Assembly (NCBI GenBank): GCA_008933995.1
Contig: WARS01000051.1
Location: 3,534,001 to 3,598,000 of the forward strand
DNA length: 64,000 nt
Direction of reading: 5' to 3'
From: Datnioides undecimradiatus
Lineage: Eukaryota > Chordata > Actinopteri > Lobotiformes > Datnioididae
Below are positions 57,340 through 64,000 of this stretch, in pieces; the stretch's first letter is position 1; the number at the start of each line of letters is the position of its first letter. Below the pieces are notes generated by a model that had not been told where the DNA came from, made no database searches, and saw only the letters and a program-made list of their open reading frames with translations. The position numbers were made by a program, and so were the translations under genes.

Positions 57340-57700
57340 GTGGAGCCAAAACCATACCCTTTGGGTTTTCCAACATTAGTGGCATTAGTGGCACTGTGAA
57401 TTGATCCCCAAGGGTCAGATTGTCAATTTGGATTTCTATTGCACTGCTCTGAGGTGTCTATAGGAGTAAATTCCGCACAAACAACTTCAACTGTGGAGTA
57501 AGTGTCACTTTAGTACTCTGTCATGGCAATGCTCAGGCTCTGAAGAAGATTTTTTTTTCTGGTAGCATAATCATTGCTCCTCCTTCTCCTGCTCACTGGT
57601 TTTGGTTCCCTGCAACTTTTTCCTCCCTAAAATGACCCTTCAAGGTGAAGGGTTGGCCTGTTTGCATAATGATGGAGGAGATCCAGTATGTTTGGACAAT
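57340..57700 (+). mobile_element. mariner-like relic
   Basis: Broken frames resemble the 3' half of the mariner relic at 17360-17875: the TCATTGCTCCTCC block, a frame corresponding to the LAPCD motif, then AAGGTGAAGGGTTGGCCTGT. Heavily diverged. Confidence 0.4.
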
Positions 57701-57897
57701 TTTTTATGTGCTTAAATAACAGAACTTCAAGTGTGGCAGAAGCACTGGAAGTGTGAATTAATTCTTGAAAAAAAAGTTCATCTGACCAATAGAACTGGGA
57801 GAGAACATTGAAACCAACCAACATCTGGCATTAAATACATCCCATCATTTGAAGTGGTGTATTACTATGTACATATTAAGTTACCTTGTGCAGTGTA

Positions 57898-58266
57898 TTA
57901 CTGCAGTGTATTACTGCACAAGGAAGGGGATAGGGGCCAAATTTTGGTCAGTTTTGTTTTTTGCTCATTATAGGCATAGTAACAGAAATTTCTGAAAAGA
58001 CCTTGTATCATTGACCTGGGAGACCACTTTCTTGACTTGTGCATGCTTCCAGGTAAGCACATGATAACAGATGCTAGAGTGGCTAGGTTAGTGTGTATGC
58101 CATTCTTGAAGTGGATAACTATAATGCTCCATTTCTGACCAAGCAGTGATTCACTATGTAGGAACTCTTGCAGGCGACTAATGTTGTCATATAATTCATC
58201 TTCACTGATGGCCACATGGAGCATTTTTCCTGCAGGGTGACTGTTGTTTTCTGGATCTCTTCCCAC
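57898..58266 (-). pseudogene. hAT transposase C-terminal (dimerisation) fragment
   Basis: The open minus-strand frame encodes SEDELYDNISRLQEFLHSES, then FKNGIHTNLATLASVIMCLP. It resembles the end of teleost hAT/ZBED transposases, where a NLATLA..LCLPGSNA segment begins the dimerisation domain. After the CLPG motif the frame departs from the family, suggesting a frameshift. Confidence 0.5.
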
Positions 58267-58641
58267 TTAAGTTTCTCTTTTAAAAGGAAAAGAAAAAATG
58301 AGTTTTTTCTTTAAAGTAATGACTGAAAAAATCCTGCTAAACTGGTTAGCATGTACTTTTATGGTCTATTGTTGAATCTATTGATTATATGAATAAATAG
58401 AAGTATTAGTTTATAATGTATGCTTTGGAGTAAATACATTCCTAATGAGTTAAAGAGTTGAAAGCACCTCTGACATCTTGTAGAAATTCACCAGAGCCAG
58501 AATCAGCTGTCAAACGCCAAGAAATGCAAGAGTAACTGAACTTCATGAGGTTGAGACAAGTGCTAGAAAAGAAAGAGAAAAGTCTTTAACAAGGAGACTG
58601 GCAAATGTCATCAGTGAACCCCCTCACCCCACCCCCACTCC

Positions 58642-58642
<1 letters not shown>

Positions 58643-58693
<51 letters not shown>

Positions 58694-58709
58694 GACACAC
58701 AGACAGACA

Positions 58710-58757
<48 letters not shown>

Positions 58758-58810
58758 GACAGACAGACACACACACACAGACGGACACACACACACAGAC
58801 ACACACACAG
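58643..58810. repeat. Long (CA)n microsatellite with CAGA interruptions
   Basis: About 168 bp of CA repeats with several blocks of CAGACAGA. Open frames across it on both strands are by-products of the repeat. Confidence 0.97.
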
Positions 58811-59028
58811 TGTGTGAGTTGCACCTATGGGACCTTTGACAGATTAATGACTGTGTAGGTGCTACAGTGCACATTTGAGGCCAGAGGAAAGTGATGTGAG
58901 AGACAGAAAAGGGGAGCGGTAGAGCAGGAAACAAGTAGGAGGAGGGGGGTGGTCAGGAGGCTGGAAGAAGGGGAGGGGGTTGGAGGTGTTAAAATTAGCC
59001 CAAGAATGAATGTAGGAGCAAGATGGTA

Positions 59029-60589
59029 CACTGTAAGACATTTAAAGCTGGTTCAACTTACAAATGAAAGTGCACCTGCTGCCTTGAAAATGCAAGTTAA
59101 CTCAACTTGAGGATAATCTTTGTTTCAACTCAAAAGTTGAAGTTCATGAAGTTGATATGACTACAATGTTCTAGTACTCTCAACGTTGTTTTTAAGTTGT
59201 CCAAGTTGATTTAACTTTTAACCACTAGTTGTTTCAACTTTTTACTGTAAGTTAAAACAAAGAATTATTTTACATTATCAGTGCATGAAAACTTAATTTA
59301 CCTAGTCCAACTAACTCACATTTCTGCATTGTTATAACTCAGTTCAAAGTTAAAATAACTTCTCGACATTTATACAACTTGCAATTTCGAGTCAAGAGGA
59401 TTTAACTTTAAAATTTGTTGCAAGTTAGATGTATAAGTTATCTTGACTGATAATTCCAAGTTTGCTTATTTTAGTAACAATCACTGAATTCTCGCAGCCT
59501 CTCAGTTCAGAAATATAACATTTATTTGAAAAATAATGTTATACAGCTTAAACATTAGGTTTTGATCTCAAACATGCCTTCACACTAGGCTCTGAGAATG
59601 TACAGAAATCACAGCATAACTTAGTCACAATTTTTTACCTTCTTTCACATGTTCTTTCAAATGATTTTTAAGTTCAGCTTGAGTTTGAAATGTGCTCAAA
59701 CAGTCCTCATAAATACAGACAAGTTGTAATTTAATGTTACATCCTCACTGATCCTATTTTTATCAGCTGGGACAACGGGAGGTCCTTAAGCTGGAGCCTG
59801 TGTTCCACAATGGAATTTTTTGCGGATCGATTTCAGGATTTTCTGAATCAAGTCAATTGGGGTCAAGTCAATATTTTCACAATTTTTTTCATCCATCAAA
59901 AGCATGCCTGATTAACCTTAAGTCAGTCCACCATGAGTCATGTACGAATTTTTTAAGCTAACATCAAGGCCAAGTATTTAGTCTTTCCAGGCTATTAATA
60001 AGCATGACGTCAGGTTAACGTACATAGTTAACTTTATTGAAGTTACAGCATCCAAACTTAAACCTAACATTTTAATATAACATTAATTTAAACTCACCTC
60101 CTTGTGCTGCTGCAGTTAACCTGTATTGCTCTGCCTTAATTGGAAGGCCTTTACACAGACACAGACTCCCTCTGCCAGTGGCAGTCCTTTCTCATTCACC
60201 TCAAGGTGACCCTATTTTATTAGGAATTCAAATATGTGACTTGTCTTCAGGATATAACAATAATTATGTCCATGCTTCAACCATACCATCACTTTAAAGG
60301 GGAATTTATTTCAAATTCAAATATGGCCATACTTTTTTTTCCCCCAAAACCCCTTCTCCTGCCGTTTTTATTGTTTCTCTTTTTTCTACAGATAATTTAC
60401 AAAGGCAAGTTAAGTCAACTTGGACAGAGCTTACAAAAATTTGGAATAGTCAAGACAATGAATTAATATAGGTTTAACTTTCAAAAACTAGAACAGCCGA
60501 GTTCAAAATCCAAAACTTGTCAGAGCTCTTTGAGTTAAAGAGAAACAGTAAGTGAACATAACTAAATGGGGCTGCAATGTTTTACAGTG
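59029..60589. mobile_element. Non-autonomous DNA element with 14-bp terminal inverted repeats
   Basis: The left end is CACTGTAAGACATT and the right end is AATGTTTTACAGTG, inverted with one mismatch and flanked by TA on both sides (59027-59028, 60590-60591). The interior has many AAGTTG/CAACTT hexamers, especially at 59040-59260, and no transposase. Length is 1561 bp. The family is not identified; TA flanks fit Tc1/mariner or similar groups. Confidence 0.6.
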
Positions 60590-60591
60590 TA

Positions 60592-63500
60592 GATGAGGAG
60601 GAGGGTTTGGACCAAAATAGAAAGAGAGAGGGGCGAGGTGAAGGGTCAAGGGAAGGCTAGAAGGAGGAGGGACTGGAGTAGTCTAGAAGGACACCAGAAA
60701 CAGGTGGAAGAAAATGTTGACTGAGCAGTTTTACTGTTTGTAGATATGCCCAACTCCCGAAGAATTACTGCAAAGTCAAATAAGGTTTAGTGCATGCGTG
60801 CACACACAAAGGGATGCATTGCTTCACTCATTCTGCATCCCTAAAACTGGACAGAGCAGACACAAAAATTCCCTCATTTCTGCTGTCACTTTCCCTTCCT
60901 CTGTTTCATTATATTTATTACACTCGCAGCTGTCTGTGGGTGTAATGACACAAACATAATCTCTCCACCCATCCCCCACACCATCCTCTCCTCTCTGTGA
61001 CCCTCATTCATTTAACAGCAAGATCACTGTGGACATCAGCATTCACTGCATATATATGCATACAAGAAGCCTGTTGTTACCAAAACCTGGTTTACAGAGC
61101 TGCATTTACTTAGCATGCCCCTAAATTATTTTTTGATGGAATTTTCAATTGGTACTTGTGCATGATGATAACCCAGGACAAATTACAGCAGTGTGACAGG
61201 ATGAAAAGAATCAATCACTGCTTGCAGCTGTGCATCATTGTATCCAAACTAATTTGCTTCCAAATCTGACACTGAAACTAATTACATTAAGTGCAAGGTT
61301 AGTGGTATTTTTTATTTCCATTGTCAGCAAACCTAATGTGCAGATCCAAAGGGGTACAGGGGATAATACTACTAAGTATTGTGTGTGTATATAGTGAGAA
61401 AGTTTTCATAATAAATGGGCAAATATCAAGTGTCTTGATCTTTTTGTGAAACACTACAAGAAAAAAAAGTGCACTTTTAAAATATCAAATTAATTAACAC
61501 TTTCACATTTTGATAAACTGGTCAAGCTCTATTCAGGACGATTCGTAATGCTTCACAGTTGTGAAGATTTGCATGTTCAGTGGGAACAGATTGGCTTGTG
61601 GAGACCCAGAGACAAGTGAACAAGTTTGTTTCCACTTCACAATGCATTAAACACTGGAGGTAAAAGTGACCCTATACTTGCAGCGAAAGCTACTTGCCCA
61701 GTACATATGCCTAAAATATGTTTCTACTTTCTATATTTCAGCCTTTTCTTGATATATCCATTTTCTGGTTAAGCTGGACCACCCACCAATTACAACATCT
61801 TAATGCTGCAAGCTGTGGTGGGTTTGATGTTTATGTATCAGCTGAAATTGTAAAAACTTAAGAGTCATTTTTTGGTTGTTTGTATGTTCCGGCCATTAAC
61901 ATTTATTTTTAGATTTTAGTTCTTTTTTAATATATATAAATGACAACAAGGTTTTCAGGCACCAGTGGTGTCATCTGACCTGAAGATTTGACTTTTGCAA
62001 CAATGTCATTATGTAAATTCAACTATAAAGTATTAGACAACATCACAGGGGCTAAGAGATTACAGGTAAAAAAGACTAAAACAGTATTTAGACCCTATCT
62101 GAAAAATCTGCCCAAACCTGCTCAGTAATCTGATGATGTATATTCTCAAAATCAGAAAATTCCACTCACAAATGTTCTAATATTTGGAACTCCCAAAATC
62201 CTAATAGACAAAAAGTAGCTGACTGCCTAATTAACTATTTAGCCTGATGCTTGCTATGTACCTTTTATATTTTTTCTTTTAAAGGAGAACACAGGGTATG
62301 GGATGTGCATTGTAGATCTTTATGCTGTAAGCATACAATTTCACATGGACTTGAGAGAATGAGAGAAATGAAGATTAGTATGTAAATATGCTTACTTCGT
62401 TACCAACTTTATTGTTCTGGCAACCCTGAGGAATACTAAAAGGAGTCAACTGAAGCACCTGGTAAGCCTATACTACTCTATTCTGAATTATGCATACTGC
62501 CTCAGATAATTATTCATGACCAATGCTACATTGTACAGGTGGCAGTTGCAGACCATTAAGCACATTTTTAGTTGTTCAGTGAGTGCACAGAACAAGTAAA
62601 GCCACAATTAGTGGCTTTACTTGTTCTAAGAATAACAGGAATCATTTTTATTGTTTTCACATTTGGGAGTTGATGACAGATTATTGTCAAAATTTATAGT
62701 ATATTACATACTTCTTAATTTCTAGGAAAAACACCACTCCCCTGTCTCCTTGGCTGTTCATTATACCCCTTCCTGGTCTGTTACTTGCCAGTTACACAGA
62801 CCTTCTGCTTTTCCCTTCAAGACCAAGGTGACATGGATGACATGACAGTATAAAAAGAACTGTGAATGAGCATTCAAATCTTGTGCATAAAATAAAATAG
62901 TATGCTCTAAAACATTACATTTTGTTCAACCAGTAAAATGAGAAAAAAAAATCTACATTCACATTTTTATAATTTTTATTATCCTGTGGGGCATGGGAGG
63001 ATGTTGCACAATAATAATGAATTACGTACAAAATTAATCCAGAAAGTCCAAAACAGATATCAGTAGCTATCAGTTTATTACCTCTAAGGGATATTGTAAG
63101 TGAAGTGACTTCCACAGAGAATCTGACAGTTGTGGTTGAATTTGGGTCATAGCTACCATAAAGGTTTGTTTGGCACCTAAAACCATCTGTGCTGATGCTA
63201 TGATATCTTCTGTAGTTTGCTCACTCTTGCTTGAAGTTATGATACAGAAAAAACTACAGACTTACTGAATGTCTCCCCACTAATTGTTTGCTGTGCTAAA
63301 ACTTGCCAGGTCCATCTTAAATCATTCACATCAGTGGGATGTATTTTTCCAATGGCTGAAAAAGGTGTTGAAACAGCTGTCATCTCTACTGCAATTGCAG
63401 TAGTAGTTACAATGGTAAAATAAAAATTTTGATGACACTAACTAGCAACTGAGCATTGAGTAATTCATTTAAGCTGTGGAATTTCATGCTAATTTATATA

Positions 63501-64000
63501 AATTAAATGAAATAATCTTACCTTTTTTGTAGAGACCTTTTTACAGTGGGTTTTAACTCCAAGTAGGTGAGAAACCCTTTAAGTACCAATAAATCTGTAT
63601 ATTGCCATTATACCATGACCTCCATTTTTGTAATTACTGACTATATGAATCATCCATATTACCATAATGGAGAGGGGTCTTCTGCAATGGTTATTATTTT
63701 TCTGAACCTGAATCCGCAAAAGCATTCTCCAAAACAGAACCCCATGTTTTTATTTATAGTCATACGCTAAGACACAATAGCTTGTGTAGCCTGTAGGTCA
63801 GGAAACTATATACATTTTACTTCTTGTCACACCATCAAGTAAGTCTTGTATTTTTAACATTCCTTAATAATCCTCTTAATATGTTTTAAAAGATAATTTT
63901 ACAAACTTTCTGATGGCAAGTTCATTTCAACTAGGTTAGGTTATCCTTACTGGTAACTGATTTTAGTATTCACTGAGTCTCATGAGTTTGCTCAGCTATA
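60592..64000. other. Non-coding DNA, nothing firmly recognised
   Basis: AT-rich DNA with one perfect hairpin (62589-62627) and no coding exon that I can support. Confidence 0.4.
62589..62627. repeat. Perfect 17-bp inverted repeat with 5-nt loop
   Basis: AGAACAAGTAAAGCCAC at 62589-62605 is the exact reverse complement of 62611-62627, with loop AATTA. Confidence 0.9.

Noticed and set aside
58586-58934. Several open frames on both strands across the CA/CAGA tract
   Set aside because: They are products of the dinucleotide repeat (alternating Cys-Val or His-Thr) and have no coding signal.

Overview
This window is vertebrate nuclear DNA, almost certainly from a ray-finned (teleost) fish. It has spliced genes with canonical GT-AG introns, low coding density, AT-rich spacers, many CA/GA microsatellites, and a typical teleost mix of mobile elements: Tc1/mariner, hAT, piggyBac, L2/Rex-like LINE tails, a tRNA-derived SINE and a Ty3/gypsy element. 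I see no bacterial-type operon, CRISPR array or phage.

Two paralogous myotubularin genes lie head-to-tail on the minus strand. mtm1 (myotubularin, a phosphoinositide 3-phosphatase) is complete. Its fifteen coding exons between 17057 and 40510 join without a frame break into about 607 codons with a GRAM domain, the HCSDGWDRT active site and a C-terminal coiled coil. A likely untranslated first exon and promoter lie near 42.87-43.01 kb. Downstream, mtmr1 starts at 7971 and runs off the left edge. Only its first two coding exons are certain, plus one or two candidate 24-nt microexons. The order matches the vertebrate MTM1-MTMR1 tandem pair.

Layout from left to right. 1-7971: mtmr1 exons 1-2 and introns holding two LINE 3' fragments, a perfect hairpin and an apparent sequencing-adapter remnant. 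7972-17056: mtmr1 promoter region, a Tc1/mariner relic, spacer and the probable mtm1 3' UTR. 17057-42960: mtm1. Its introns hold a mariner relic, two Tc1-like elements, a SINE, a small hAT element with 8-bp target duplications, a 5.8-kb Ty3/gypsy retrotransposon, and an unrecognised broken coding region. 43-50.6 kb: intergenic DNA with a decayed piggyBac. 50.6-51.3 kb: a plausible plus-strand promoter with one or two first exons of an unidentified gene. 51.3-64 kb: non-coding DNA with mariner and hAT relics, a long CA/CAGA microsatellite and a 1.56-kb element with short terminal inverted repeats.

The points most worth following are: (1) the Ty3/gypsy element carries integrase upstream of reverse transcriptase, the Gmr1-like order, with a SCAN-related gag and a proline-tRNA primer site; (2) mtm1 has a 105-nt intron, free of stops in frame, right after the catalytic loop, where the mammalian exon (from memory) is uninterrupted; (3) mtmr1 has a GC-AG first intron and candidate microexons; (4) a 19-bp Tn5/Nextera end sequence is embedded in the assembly at 1171-1189.
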